Source of the DNA: Chelativorans intermedius
Lineage (GTDB): Bacteria > Pseudomonadota > Alphaproteobacteria > Rhizobiales > Rhizobiaceae
Assembly: GCF_025398255.1 (NCBI RefSeq)
Contig: NZ_JAODNW010000005.1
Coordinates: forward strand, 62,001-126,000
DNA length: 64,000 nt
Reading direction: 5' to 3'
The position numbers were made by a program, and so were the translations under genes. Positions 38,798-47,238 of this stretch are shown here, piece by piece; the first letter of the stretch is position 1, and each line of letters opens with the position of its first letter. The notes beneath the pieces were generated by a model. It had not been told where the DNA came from and made no database searches. It worked only from the letters and a program-made list of their open reading frames with translations.

Positions 38798-38834
38798 TCC
38801 CTTTCGTCCGGGCGGGGTGCACGCGCCCCGCTCA

Positions 38835-38863
38835 CTGGTTCCATCACCCAGGATAAAAAAATG
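38835..38863 (+). promoter_or_regulatory. Candidate preQ1-I riboswitch overlapping the yhhQ start codon
   Basis: P1 CTGG (38835-38838) pairs with CCAG (38848-38851). The loop reads TTC-CAT-C-AC, which follows the preQ1-I pattern UUC-(P2)-C-...-AC with the ligand-pairing C at 38845. The A-rich tail ATAAAAAA (38853-38860) is canonical. The P2 strand CAT (38842-38844) is complementary to ATG (38861-38863), the start codon, replacing the usual UAG/CUA pair. AGGA of the ribosome-binding site lies in and beside P1. Loop 2 is about 3 bases shorter than usual. Confidence 0.55.
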
Positions 38864-39487
38864 ACTCCCATCCCAACAGCCTGGCCCTTCGTGGCCGCCA
38901 TGGCGATCATCGTGGTCGCCTCCAATATCCTCGTCCAGTTTCCCTTCCAGCATCTGGGCCTTGGCGAAATCCTCACCTGGGGCGCCTTCACCTATCCGCT
39001 CGCCTTTCTCGTCAACGACCTGACGAACCGCCGCTTCGGGCCGGCGGCCGCGCGCCGCGTGGTGCTGGTGGGCTTCGTGCTGGCCGTGATCCTGTCGGTG
39101 TGGCTGGCAAGCCCGCGCATCGCGCTTGCCTCGGGCGCGGCCTTTCTCGCCGCGCAGCTTCTCGACGTGGCCATCTTCGACCGGTTGCGCCGCAGCGCCT
39201 GGTGGCGGCCGCCGCTCGTCTCGACGCTGGCCGGCTCGGCGCTCGACACGGTGATCTTCTTCTCGCTGGCCTTTGCCAGCACCTTCTCCTTCCTGGATAC
39301 GGCGCTGGGGCGCGAGGACGGCTCCCTGGCCTTTGCCGTGCCGCTGTTCGGCGTGGGGGCGGAGGTGCCGCTGTGGGTGTCGCTGGCGCTGGGCGATTTC
39401 GCGGTCAAGCTTCTCATCGGCTTTGCCATGCTTGCGCCCTATGGCGCGCTTCTCGGCGTGCTCAAGCCGGCGGAGGCAGCGCGATAG
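38861..39487 (+). CDS. Queuosine precursor transporter (YhhQ/VUT family)
   Basis: 208 residues, about six transmembrane helices, COG1738 family: LGEILTWGAFTYPLAFLVNDLTNRRFG is the conserved family signature, and FLAAQLLDVAIFDRLRR and GSALDTVIFFSLAFA follow. Members import preQ0/preQ1 for queuosine tRNA modification. The start codon lies directly after a tract that matches a preQ1-I riboswitch, which supports the function. It follows rpmB by 63 bases and overlaps the convergent esterase gene by 49 bases. Confidence 0.9.
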   Translation: MTPIPTAWPFVAAMAIIVVASNILVQFPFQHLGLGEILTWGAFTYPLAFLVNDLTNRRFGPAAARRVVLVGFVLAVILSVWLASPRIALASGAAFLAAQLLDVAIFDRLRRSAWWRPPLVSTLAGSALDTVIFFSLAFASTFSFLDTALGREDGSLAFAVPLFGVGAEVPLWVSLALGDFAVKLLIGFAMLAPYGALLGVLKPAEAAR

Positions 39488-40509
39488 GGCAGCGGCCCGC
39501 CTGCCTGGTGCCCGGCCAGCCGGAACTCCAGATAGAGATTGCGCTGCAGGATGGAGTGGTTGTCATCGGAGATGAGCGAGACCATCAGCGCGCCGTCGGC
39601 GCGCCGCCACACCTCCAGCCCCTCCATATTGTCGATCTGGTGGCCCATGTCGGCCTCCAGCAGCACGGGGCCGTCGGCCACGCCGCCGGGCCGGATGGTC
39701 CGGCCGGCGATGCGGCGCAGCCGCATGGCGACGCCGGAGAGGACGGAGAAGCGCCGTTCGAGGAGCAGCAGGTCGCCATCCGGCAGAAAGACGCCGTCGG
39801 TGATGTCATAGCCGTCGCGGCGCGCAACGGTGAAGACGCCCCCGTGCGGGCCTTCCAGAATGGCGGCGAAGACATTGCCCCGGCGGTCGATGCTGCGCTC
39901 GGTGATGGCCACGCGCGCGCCGGCCAGCGCGCCTTCTTTCGGGGCATGGGCGATGGTCTCGAAGCCGCGGTTCACGCGCAGCTCGTGCGGGGGGACGAGG
40001 AAGTCCACCGTGCCGAGCCGCTCTCCCACGCCTTCGGGCGTGAGCCGGAATTCCACCAGGCGGTGGGCGCGCTCGAAACCGACGGTGGCGCGATCGTGCC
40101 GGAGCGCAAGCGCCTCGGCATCGCCGAACCACTTCTCGCCCGCCGCATTGCCTTCGGCGTCCCGGATGGGCGCCATGGAGAAGCGGGACAGGCCCTCGGG
40201 GCGGCCTTTGCCGTCGCGCAGGAGCGAACCGGAGAACCAGTAGCCGGTGTCGGTGACGCCGATGAAGCGATGGCCGCCGTCCAGGAAGCGGAAGGAGGAG
40301 AAGCCGCCGAAATGGGCTGCGCGCGCGCTCAGCTCCAGCCCGCCGACGAACTCCAGCGGGCCGAAGTGATTTTCTGCCGAGCCGATGCGGAAATGGGAGA
40401 TGGGCCGGGCCGCGACCTCGAAGGTCTCGGGTGTTGTCTCATCCGTGCGCGCGCCGGCGGCGAGAAGCGCAAGCAGCGCACAAAGGGGAACGAGAGCGGC
40501 CCGGCGCAC
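39439..40509 (-). CDS. Exported esterase-like activity of phytase family protein
   Basis: 356 residues. The signal peptide MRRAALVPLCALLALLAAGA leads into a phytase-like beta-propeller domain (PF13449 type): LEFVGGLELSARAAHFGGFSSFRFL, FIGVTDTGYWFSG, NRGFETIAHAPKEGALAGARVAIT, DNMEGLEVWRRADG and SDDNHSILQRNLYLEF. The final two motifs are highly characteristic. I start at GTG 40509, 5 bases after the cobT stop; TTG 40512 is also possible. Its enzymatic activity has not been shown in this group. Confidence 0.85.
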   Translation of the reverse strand: MRRAALVPLCALLALLAAGARTDETTPETFEVAARPISHFRIGSAENHFGPLEFVGGLELSARAAHFGGFSSFRFLDGGHRFIGVTDTGYWFSGSLLRDGKGRPEGLSRFSMAPIRDAEGNAAGEKWFGDAEALALRHDRATVGFERAHRLVEFRLTPEGVGERLGTVDFLVPPHELRVNRGFETIAHAPKEGALAGARVAITERSIDRRGNVFAAILEGPHGGVFTVARRDGYDITDGVFLPDGDLLLLERRFSVLSGVAMRLRRIAGRTIRPGGVADGPVLLEADMGHQIDNMEGLEVWRRADGALMVSLISDDNHSILQRNLYLEFRLAGHQAGGPLPYRAASAGLSTPRSAP

Positions 40510-40514
40510 CAACG

Positions 40515-42398
40515 TCAGCCGGCGCGGCGGCGCCGTCCGCCCCGCCGCGCGCCTTCTTCCTCGAAGAGAGCGGCAAGCTGCTCCGTCATGGCGCCGGCGA
40601 GCTCCTCCGCATCGACGATGGTGACGGCGCGGCGATAGTAGCGCGTCACATCGTGGCCGATGCCGATGGCCAGCAGTTCCACGGGCGAGCGCGTTTCGAT
40701 GAGCTCGATGACGGCGCGCAGGTGGCGCTCCAGATAGTTGCCGGGGTTGACCGACAACGTGGAATCGTCGACCGGCGCGCCATCGGAGATCATCATCAGG
40801 ATGCGGCGCTGCTCGGGGCGGGCGACCAGGCGCTGGTGCGCCCACAGAAGCGCCTCGCCGTCGATGTTTTCCTTCAGCAGCCCCTCGCGCATCATCAGCC
40901 CGAGATTGCGCCGGGCGCGCCGCCACGGCGCATCGGCGGACTTGTAGACGATGTGGCGCAGGTCGTTGAGGCGGCCCGGATTGGCGGGCCGGCCCTCCTT
41001 GAGCCACTTCTCGCGCGCCTGCCCGCCCTTCCAGGCGCGTGTCGTGAAGCCGAGGATCTCCACGCTCACGCCGCAGCGTTCCAGCGTGCGCGCCAGGATG
41101 TCGGCGCAGGCGGCCGCCACGGAGATGGGCCGGCCGCGCATGGAGCCGGAATTGTCGATAAGCAGCGTGACCACCGTATCGCGGAAATTGGTGTCGCGCT
41201 CCTGCTTGAAGGACAGCGGCTGCATCGGGTCGATGATCAGGCGGGGAAGCCGCGCGGTGTCCAGAACGCCCTCCTCCAGGTCGAAATCCCAGGAGCGGTT
41301 CTGCTGCGCCATGAGCCGGCGCTGCAGACGGTTGGCCAGTCGGCCCACCGCACCCTGCAGATGCGCGAGCTGCTTGTCGAGAAAGGCGCGCAGGCGGTCC
41401 AGCTCCTCCTCGTCGCACAGGTCTTCCGCGCTCACCACCTCGTCGAACTGGCCGGTGTAGACGCGGTAGTCGATATCGTGCACCGCCTGGTCGAAGGGGC
41501 TTTCGGGGCGGCGCGCCTCGCCCGGCGTCTCGGCGTCCAGGTCTTCCTGGTCGGAGACCTCCTCGGCGGTGGTCGCGGCGGCGTCGCTCTCGCCCGCCTC
41601 GTTCTGGTCGCCGGCGGTGTCGGCCTCCTCCGCCTCGGCGCTTTCGCCCTGGGAGTCGTCCTCGCCGCCTTCCTCGCTCGTGTCCTCGCCCTTGGGCTGG
41701 TCGCCGTCCTCCTCGCTTTCCTCGTCCTGGCCGTGCTCCTCCAGATCTTCGCCCATGTCCATGGCGCCCAGAAGCTCGCGCACGGCGCGGGCAAAGGCAC
41801 CCTGGTCCTCGATGTTGGGCAGAAGCGCGTCGAGGTTCCCGCCGGCCTTCTCTTCCACCCAGTCGCGCCACAGCGCGACGATCCGCTCGCCGCTCCTCGG
41901 CGCTGGGCGGCCGGTCAGCTTCTCGCGCACCATCAGCGCGATGGCCTCTTCGAGCGGGGCCTGCGAGCGGTCGCTCACCTCGGCCAGGTTGGCGCGGGCG
42001 AACTTGTCCTCCAGCATGGCGGCGATGTTGTCGGAGACACCCCGCATGGCGCGCGCGCCGATGGATTCCACGCGTGCCTGCTCCACTGCGTCGAAGATGG
42101 CGCGTGCCTGCTGGCCTTGTGGGGCCAGCCGGCTGTGCAGGCGTGCGTCGTGGCGGGCATGCCGCAGCGCCATGGAATCGCTGAGGCCGCGGGTGATGTG
42201 CAACGCCTCGGCGCTCGCCCGCTTCGGCAATTCGGGCAGGCGCATGCGATTGCCGGCGAGGCCCGGCCGATCCTTGGAGAAGGCAACCTCCAGCTCATGG
42301 TCGCCGGCAATGGCGCGCGTGCAGACCGTCACGGCGCGCTTGAAGGGGTCGAGCGGCGCCTCCTGGGGCTGTCCGGGCTTGCGGTTGGTCTGGCTCAC
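40515..42398 (-). CDS. cobT: Aerobic cobaltochelatase subunit CobT
   Basis: 627-residue AAA+ partner of CobS that, with CobN, inserts cobalt into hydrogenobyrinic acid a,c-diamide (aerobic cobalamin pathway). N-terminal CobT domain (about 10-220: [17 protein letters not shown]), a long acidic linker (about 240-320, rich in Asp/Glu), and a C-terminal von Willebrand A domain with MIDAS motif [10 protein letters not shown] and a later [10 protein letters not shown]. Start GTG 42398 gives the usual length; frames further upstream run into the GFA gene. cobS lies upstream but a GFA gene has come between. Confidence 0.93.
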   Translation of the reverse strand: MSQTNRKPGQPQEAPLDPFKRAVTVCTRAIAGDHELEVAFSKDRPGLAGNRMRLPELPKRASAEALHITRGLSDSMALRHARHDARLHSRLAPQGQQARAIFDAVEQARVESIGARAMRGVSDNIAAMLEDKFARANLAEVSDRSQAPLEEAIALMVREKLTGRPAPRSGERIVALWRDWVEEKAGGNLDALLPNIEDQGAFARAVRELLGAMDMGEDLEEHGQDEESEEDGDQPKGEDTSEEGGEDDSQGESAEAEEADTAGDQNEAGESDAAATTAEEVSDQEDLDAETPGEARRPESPFDQAVHDIDYRVYTGQFDEVVSAEDLCDEEELDRLRAFLDKQLAHLQGAVGRLANRLQRRLMAQQNRSWDFDLEEGVLDTARLPRLIIDPMQPLSFKQERDTNFRDTVVTLLIDNSGSMRGRPISVAAACADILARTLERCGVSVEILGFTTRAWKGGQAREKWLKEGRPANPGRLNDLRHIVYKSADAPWRRARRNLGLMMREGLLKENIDGEALLWAHQRLVARPEQRRILMMISDGAPVDDSTLSVNPGNYLERHLRAVIELIETRSPVELLAIGIGHDVTRYYRRAVTIVDAEELAGAMTEQLAALFEEEGARRGGRRRRAG

Positions 42399-42411
42399 AC
42401 GAATGCGTCCC

Positions 42412-42759
42412 CTATTTCGCGCGGCCGTCGTAGCGGGTGGTCTGAAGGCCGTCGGGATCGACGCCTTCGAGGCAGCGCACATTGACGGCCACCATCCTCG
42501 TGCCGTCCGGCATCCGACCACGGGCGAAGGATTCCATTCCGCAGGTGGAACAGAAGAGATGCTGGATGGTCTTCGTGTTGAAGCGGTATTCCGTCAGCTT
42601 CTCCTCGCCCGTCTTCAGCGTGAAGTTATCCGCCGGGGTGAAGACCAGGATGCTGCCGCGGCGCGAGCAGTAGGAGCAGTTGCAGGTGATCGGTCTGGAA
42701 AGGTCCAGATCCGCCTCGAAGCGCACGGCCCCGCAGTGGCAGCTGCCCTCATAGTGCAT
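42412..42759 (-). CDS. GFA-family (glutathione-dependent formaldehyde-activating/CENP-V) protein
   Basis: 115-residue zinc-binding protein of the GFA family. Cys residues at [23 protein letters not shown] and [12 protein letters not shown] make the two zinc sites typical of the family. Many members act as glutathione-formaldehyde adduct-forming enzymes or lyases, but substrate is not predictable. It lies between cobS and cobT in the same direction, an unusual interruption of that pair (13 bases to cobT, 15 bases from cobS). Confidence 0.9.
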   Translation of the reverse strand: MHYEGSCHCGAVRFEADLDLSRPITCNCSYCSRRGSILVFTPADNFTLKTGEEKLTEYRFNTKTIQHLFCSTCGMESFARGRMPDGTRMVAVNVRCLEGVDPDGLQTTRYDGRAK

Positions 42760-42774
42760 CCTACTCTCCCAAGG

Positions 42775-43761
42775 CTAGCTCAGCACAACATTGGCCGCCG
42801 ATTCCGGCAGCTCCTCGCCGAAGGCGCGCTGGTAGAACTCGGCCACCACCGCCCGCTCCAGCTCGTCGCACTTGTTCAGGAAGGTGAGCCGGAAGGCAAA
42901 GCCGACATCGCCGAAGATCTCGGCATTCTCCGCCCACATGATGACGGTGCGCGGGCTCATGACGGTGGACAGGTCCCCGTTCATGAAGGCCGAGCGCGTC
43001 ATGTCGGCGACGCGCACCATGCGGCCGACGATCTCCCGGCCTTCCGCGTTCTGGTAGTGCTTGGCCTTGGCCTGGACGATCGCCACCTCCTCGTCATGCG
43101 GCAGATAGTTGAGCGTCGTGACGATGGACCAGCGGTCCATCTGCGCCTGGTTGATCTGCTGCGTGCCGTGGTAGAGACCGGTGGTATCGCCAAGCCCCAC
43201 CGTGTTGGCCGTCGCAAAAAGGCGGAAGGCGGGATGCGGGCGGATCACACGGCTCTGGTCGAGCAGGGTCAGCCGGCCCGAGGATTCCAGCACCCGCTGG
43301 ATGACGAACATCACGTCCGGGCGGCCGGCGTCATACTCGTCGAAGACGAGGGCCACATTGTGCTGGTAGGCCCAGGGCAGGATGCCGTCGCGGAACTCCG
43401 TGACCTGCTTGCCCTCCTTCACCACGATGGCATCCTTGCCGACGAGGTCGATGCGGCTGACATGGCTGTCCAGATTGATGCGCACGCAGGGCCAGTTCAG
43501 CCGTGCGGCCACCTGCTCGATGTGGGTCGACTTGCCGGTGCCGTGGTAGCCGGAAACCATCACGCGGCGGTTGTAGGCAAAGCCGGCGAGGATGGCGAGC
43601 GTGGTCTGCTTGTCGAACAGATAGTCGGGATCGACATCCGGCACGTGGGCGTCGGCCACCGCGTAGGCGGGCACCACCATGTCGGAGTCGAAGCCGAAGG
43701 TCTCCTTCACCGAAACCGTGGTATCGGGCAGGTTGGCAATATCGCGGTCGATCTTGTTCAT
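42775..43761 (-). CDS. cobS: Aerobic cobaltochelatase subunit CobS
   Basis: 328-residue AAA+ ATPase of the cobalt chelatase. N-terminal [22 protein letters not shown], Walker [11 protein letters not shown], Walker [13 protein letters not shown], sensor [28 protein letters not shown], and a lid domain containing [18 protein letters not shown]. Start is one of two adjacent ATGs (43764 or 43761); the second is preferred because GGAGG is too close to the first. The gene is preceded by the J-domain gene, the usual rhizobial order. Confidence 0.95.
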   Translation of the reverse strand: MNKIDRDIANLPDTTVSVKETFGFDSDMVVPAYAVADAHVPDVDPDYLFDKQTTLAILAGFAYNRRVMVSGYHGTGKSTHIEQVAARLNWPCVRINLDSHVSRIDLVGKDAIVVKEGKQVTEFRDGILPWAYQHNVALVFDEYDAGRPDVMFVIQRVLESSGRLTLLDQSRVIRPHPAFRLFATANTVGLGDTTGLYHGTQQINQAQMDRWSIVTTLNYLPHDEEVAIVQAKAKHYQNAEGREIVGRMVRVADMTRSAFMNGDLSTVMSPRTVIMWAENAEIFGDVGFAFRLTFLNKCDELERAVVAEFYQRAFGEELPESAANVVLS

Positions 43762-43838
43762 CATACCTCCAGCGCGCGCGGAGGGCATATGCCGCGCCGC
43801 TTGTCTTCTCAACGGGGGCCTCTTAGCAGAGACCGGGG

Positions 43839-44459
43839 TTAACAGAAACCCGCCTGCTTCAGGAGCCGGTAAGCTTGAAGCACCTCGCGCAGGCGCGCCT
43901 CGGAACCCCTGTCGCCGCCATTCGCATCGGGATGGTGGCGCTTCACGAGCGTTTTATACCGTGCCTTTATATCGGCGCCAGTCGCTTTCGCGTCCAGGCC
44001 CAGCGTTTCCAGCGCCTTGGCCTCAAGCGGCCTGAGCCTGCGCACATGGGCGTTGCGCGTCTCCGCCCGCTCGCCGCCGAACAGGTTGAAGGGGTCGCCC
44101 AGGCGCCGGTAGTAGGCGGCGTGGCCCGAGCGGAACGGCGCGAAATCGGCGGCCGGCCGTCCGCTGCCGATGGAGCCTACCTTCCAGGTCGGCCGATGGC
44201 CGGTCAGCGCCTCTTTCTGGAAGCGCGCGATCTCGGAATCCTTCAGGCCGGAGAAGTAGTTGTAATTCTTGTTGTATTGGCGCACGTGCTCGAAGCAGAA
44301 GCGAAAATACTCCCCCTCCCGATGCCGGCCGACGGGGGCGCGGTGCAGGCCCGGCTGGTCGCACCCGTCCCACTGGCAGCGCGGCGCATGCGCGTCGGCC
44401 TCCGGCTTGCGGTCCGGGCGGATGCGGATCTTCTCGAAATATTTCGAGTTCGGTTTCAT
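43839..44459 (-). CDS. J-domain protein upstream of cobS
   Basis: 206 residues. The N-terminal half is a family-specific region with Cys ([37 protein letters not shown]), and the C-terminal ~65 residues are a DnaJ domain with the HPD tripeptide ([14 protein letters not shown]). It is therefore a DnaK co-chaperone-like protein with its J domain at the C terminus. It precedes cobS-cobT in many Rhizobiales. A role in chelatase assembly is a guess from context only. Confidence 0.9.
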   Translation of the reverse strand: MKPNSKYFEKIRIRPDRKPEADAHAPRCQWDGCDQPGLHRAPVGRHREGEYFRFCFEHVRQYNKNYNYFSGLKDSEIARFQKEALTGHRPTWKVGSIGSGRPAADFAPFRSGHAAYYRRLGDPFNLFGGERAETRNAHVRRLRPLEAKALETLGLDAKATGADIKARYKTLVKRHHPDANGGDRGSEARLREVLQAYRLLKQAGFC

Positions 44460-44627
44460 TCCTGACCTTGCAACGGCAAATCAGAGGGGATTATCGCGGT
44501 TGAGCGCTGCGAAACAAGAATTGACTTTTTGCGGGGAATGGACCTAGCGGCGGTCTGGGGGCGGTTTCCAACGTTCGCGGGAGGTGCAGGAGGACAAACC
44601 TTATCCTTGCGGCCACTCCGGACCCCC

Positions 44628-45041
44628 TTATTCATTCATCGTCTTGCGCGGTCTCCCGCCGCTGCGTCCGTTCTTCCGCGATGCAGCAACCTTTGCCGCG
44701 CTGCGTGAGCGGCCACCGAGGGTGCCCATCTGCTGAGCCATCCAGCGTTTCGAGCCGAAGACGCCCTGCAAGAGGCCCGGCACATATACGTCTGCATCCA
44801 GCTTTGGCCAGTGCAGGCCAAGACCGCTCGGGCTGATCTCGATCTCGGACAATTCCTCCGCCGTTGCATCGGACAGTCCCTCGACCAGGTGTACGGGCAC
44901 GGCGATCTGAACGCCGGTGTTGAGGCTCACCAGGATACGCGCGGCGCGCTTTTCATAGCGGGCGGCAACGGCATAGCCAGCATCTCGGTGCGCCTGCATG
45001 CGCGCCTCGGCTCGCTCGAATTCTCGTTCAGTAACGGCCAT
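44628..45041 (-). CDS. DUF2442 protein (putative antitoxin-like partner)
   Basis: 137 residues. N-terminal helical region (AVTEREFERAEARMQAHRDAGY), then DUF2442: RILVSLNTGVQIAVPVHLVEGLSDATAEELSEIEISPSGLGLHWPKLDADVYVPGLLQGVFG. The C terminus is a basic, probably DNA-contacting tail (RSRSAAKVAASRKNG, GRPRKT, an AT-hook-like GRPRK). It overlaps the DUF4160 gene by 14 bases. DUF4160/DUF2442 pairs occur widely as two-gene units resembling toxin-antitoxin loci; the function is unproven. Start ATG 45041. Confidence 0.85.
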   Translation of the reverse strand: MAVTEREFERAEARMQAHRDAGYAVAARYEKRAARILVSLNTGVQIAVPVHLVEGLSDATAEELSEIEISPSGLGLHWPKLDADVYVPGLLQGVFGSKRWMAQQMGTLGGRSRSAAKVAASRKNGRSGGRPRKTMNE

Positions 45042-45276
45042 GGATTTTGCTCCATTCCTCGCACAAGGTGCCCAGGACAGCCGCAACAGCCTCTTTGAGG
45101 CGCCCCACTTCGGACCGGTTGAATCCGAAACTCTCACGCAATTCAGGCGGCCCATCGGGACAATTCAGGACGAACACCGCCTCTCCGTCCGCTCCCTTGA
45201 GGTGAACGTGCGCGGGGCGATGATCGTTCGGATAGATGACCACGCGCAGGCCATCGAAGCGATGAACGGTCGGCAT
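45028..45276 (-). CDS. DUF4160 protein (putative toxin-like partner)
   Basis: 82-residue DUF4160 protein: MPTVHRFDGLRVVIYPNDHRPAHVHLKGADG is the family signature (the H-x-PAHVHV/L motif), followed by FNRSEVGRLKEAVAA. It is the first gene of the two-gene unit, with AGGTG before the ATG. Upstream is a candidate promoter with a palindrome between -35 and -10, which suggests autoregulation by one of the two products. Activity is unknown. Confidence 0.85.
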   Translation of the reverse strand: MPTVHRFDGLRVVIYPNDHRPAHVHLKGADGEAVFVLNCPDGPPELRESFGFNRSEVGRLKEAVAAVLGTLCEEWSKIHGRY

Positions 45277-45572
45277 GCACCTAATTCAATATAGCAAAAC
45301 CCAAGCGCTTGGGAAAGGGCTGCTCCGGCGTGGGGTGGCATCGACATGGACGGAGCGGCTCTTTCCAAGACAATGTCTGCACCACGAGACCCACAATCCC
45401 GAGAACCGGCGCGATGGCAGGTCCCAGAAGAATGCTCCCGCACCGGATGCACGAGGTCTGCAGGTCCTGGTTCTCCCGCATATCTCGGAGATTATGGTTG
45501 ACCCGTCCCTGACAGCCATTATGCCAAAAAGGCTCATGCCGGAACTCACCCATATGGTGCCAGGAGGCCCGA
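45277..45572. other. Non-coding or poorly supported stretch, with one weak small reading frame
   Basis: This 296-base stretch between DUF4160 and bolA is lower in G+C than its surroundings. Apart from the promoter/palindrome at its left edge, the only frame of interest is on the reverse strand, 45481-45281 (66 residues), with CIRCGS, a hydrophobic segment (ILLGPAIAPVLGIVGLVVQTL) and PCRCHP. A small two-Cys-pair membrane protein is conceivable, but the ribosome-binding site is poor and I would not call it a gene. Confidence 0.5.
45288..45313 (-). promoter_or_regulatory. Candidate promoter and operator of the DUF4160-DUF2442 unit
   Basis: On the reverse strand TATATT (45293-45288) is a good -10, lying 12 bases upstream of the DUF4160 start. 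A perfect 14-bp palindrome CCCAAGC/GCTTGGG (45300-45313) fills most of the -35 to -10 spacer. No strong -35 is present (TTTCCC at the right distance), so the palindrome may be a repressor site. Confidence 0.45.
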
Positions 45573-45875
45573 TTGTCCATACAGTCCGCCATCGAAACCA
45601 AGCTCCGGCAAGCCTTCTCGCCCGAACGGCTTGCCGTCATCAACGAAAGCCACCTGCATGCCGGCCATCACCATCGCGAGGGCGGGCGCGAGGAAACCTT
45701 TGACGGCGCGGGGGAGACGCATTTCCGCGTGCGCATCGTCAGCGCCGCCTTCGCCGGGATGAGCCGGCTGGAGCGGCACCGCGCGGTGAACGCGGCGCTG
45801 GCCGAGGAACTGCGGGCCGGTGTGCACGCGCTGGCCGTCGAGCCGGCGGCGCCGGGAGAGCCCATCCGTTGGTGA
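45573..45875 (+). CDS. BolA-family protein
   Basis: 100 residues: an N-terminal helix (SIQSAIETKLRQAFSPERLAVINES), HLHAGHHH (His residues that can ligate a [2Fe-2S] cluster with a monothiol glutaredoxin), ETHFRVRIVSAAFAGMSRLERHRAVNAALAEEL (class II KH-like fold). Start is a TTG at 45573 with AGGAGG 5 bases upstream; no ATG gives the family N terminus. It has the place usually held by the BolA gene divergent from the J-domain/cobS group, but with a DUF4160/DUF2442 pair in between. Confidence 0.9.
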   Translation: MSIQSAIETKLRQAFSPERLAVINESHLHAGHHHREGGREETFDGAGETHFRVRIVSAAFAGMSRLERHRAVNAALAEELRAGVHALAVEPAAPGEPIRW

Positions 45876-45945
45876 AGGCTGCGCCGTGCCCCGCCGGCAT
45901 CCGCCGATCAGAGGCGAAAGGCGGCGCGGATCGTCACAACCCCGG

Positions 45946-47238
45946 TCATTGACGGGGGCTCGCCGCCTCCTCCTCCACCGCCGGCTTGATGCGGATGCGG
46001 GTGATGCGGTTCTTCTCCCGCTTCATGATGATGAAGCGCTTGCCGAAGAAGGTGAAAGCCTGCTTCTCCTCGGGAATGGTCTGGGTCTCGTGGATGACGA
46101 GACCGGCAATGGTCGTCGCTTCGTCGTCCGGCAGGTCCCAGTCGAGCGCGCGGTTGAGGTCCCGGATGGGCACCGAGCCTTCCACCACCACCGAGCCGTC
46201 GGCCTCCTGCTTCACGCCCTGCATCTCCACGTCGTGTTCGTCGGCGATGTCTCCGACGATCTCCTCGATGATGTCTTCCAGGGTCACCAGCCCTTCCACC
46301 TCGCCATATTCGTCGACGACGATGGCAATGTGCGCCTTGCGGCGCAGGAAGGCGTTGAGCTGGTCCTGAAGCGTCGTGGTGTCGGGCACGAACCAGGGCT
46401 TGGAGGCCACCTTCATGATGTCGATGCGGCTGGCGTCGTGGTCGACGTCGTAGAGGGCGCGCAGAAGGTCCTTGGCGTGGACGACGCCGACGATGTTCTC
46501 CGTCGTGCCGCGCCACAGGGGCAGGCGGGTATAGGGGCTCTTGAGGATCTCGCGCACCACCACTTCCGGCGGGTCGTCGGCGTTGATGGAGCGCATGTTG
46601 GTGCGGTGGATCATCACGTCGGAGACTTCCAGCTCGTGCAGGTCCAGAAGGCCGCCCATGCGGTCGCGGTCCTGCTTGACCACGGCGCCCTCGCGGTGCA
46701 GCACCTCGACGGTGCCGCGCAGCTCCTCGTGGGCCGAGAGCTGGAAGGTGTCGCGCGACAGGTTGACGCCGAAAATGGCAAGCAGCAGGCGCACGATGGC
46801 GTTTGCCGCCGAAGACAGCGCGCCGAAGAGCAGAACCACCAGCCGCGCGAAGGGCGAGACGAACAGCGAGAAGCGTTCCGGCCGCGACAGCGCCAGCGAC
46901 TTGGGCAGGATCTCTGCGAAGATGACAAGCAGGACCGTCATCATCAGGGTGGCGTAGAAGACGCCCGCCTCGCCGAACAGCGTCAGAAACAGGCTGGTGG
47001 CCAGCGCGGAGGAAAGGATGTTGACCAGGTTGTTGCCGATGAGGAGCGCGCCCACCAGCCGGTTGCGCCGCTCCACCAGCTGCGCGACGACGCCGGCACG
47101 GCTGTCGCCGGCGCGCTCCAGCGTGTGCAGGCGGGCGCGCGAAATGGCGGTCATGCCCGTCTCCGTGCCGGAGAACAGGAAGGACAGGACGATCAGCACC
47201 AGGACGGCGCCAGCGGTGATCACGATCTCCGCGTTCAT
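45946..47238 (-). CDS. CNNM/CorC-family (HlyC/CorC) membrane protein
   Basis: 430 residues: a DUF21/CNNM transmembrane domain (about 1-190, including [20 protein letters not shown] and [26 protein letters not shown]), two CBS domains (about 205-330; [46 protein letters not shown]) and a CorC_HlyC C-terminal domain ([16 protein letters not shown]). Members are linked to Mg2+/Co2+ export. Start is ATG 47238, which overlaps the aroB stop as ATGA; a GTG at 47250 is also in frame. Confidence 0.93.
   Translation of the reverse strand: MNAEIVITAGAVLVLIVLSFLFSGTETGMTAISRARLHTLERAGDSRAGVVAQLVERRNRLVGALLIGNNLVNILSSALATSLFLTLFGEAGVFYATLMMTVLLVIFAEILPKSLALSRPERFSLFVSPFARLVVLLFGALSSAANAIVRLLLAIFGVNLSRDTFQLSAHEELRGTVEVLHREGAVVKQDRDRMGGLLDLHELEVSDVMIHRTNMRSINADDPPEVVVREILKSPYTRLPLWRGTTENIVGVVHAKDLLRALYDVDHDASRIDIMKVASKPWFVPDTTTLQDQLNAFLRRKAHIAIVVDEYGEVEGLVTLEDIIEEIVGDIADEHDVEMQGVKQEADGSVVVEGSVPIRDLNRALDWDLPDDEATTIAGLVIHETQTIPEEKQAFTFFGKRFIIMKREKNRITRIRIKPAVEEEAASPRQ

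Noticed and set aside
38812..38831. The GCGGGG/CCCCGC stem after rpmB as a full terminator or part of the riboswitch
   Set aside because: No T run follows the stem, and the preQ1-I core is complete without it. It may stabilise the rpmB end but I do not call it a terminator.
39439..41871. The phytase-like protein as an 810-residue fusion that extends through cobT
   Set aside because: The frame stays open upstream only because of GC bias. A signal peptide begins at the GTG at 40509, which is where the family starts, and the upstream residues are low-complexity.
45281..45481. 66-residue reverse-strand frame with CIRCGS and a hydrophobic segment
   Set aside because: No good ribosome-binding site, low coding quality and overlap with a promoter/palindrome. 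It is only noted in the description of the gap.
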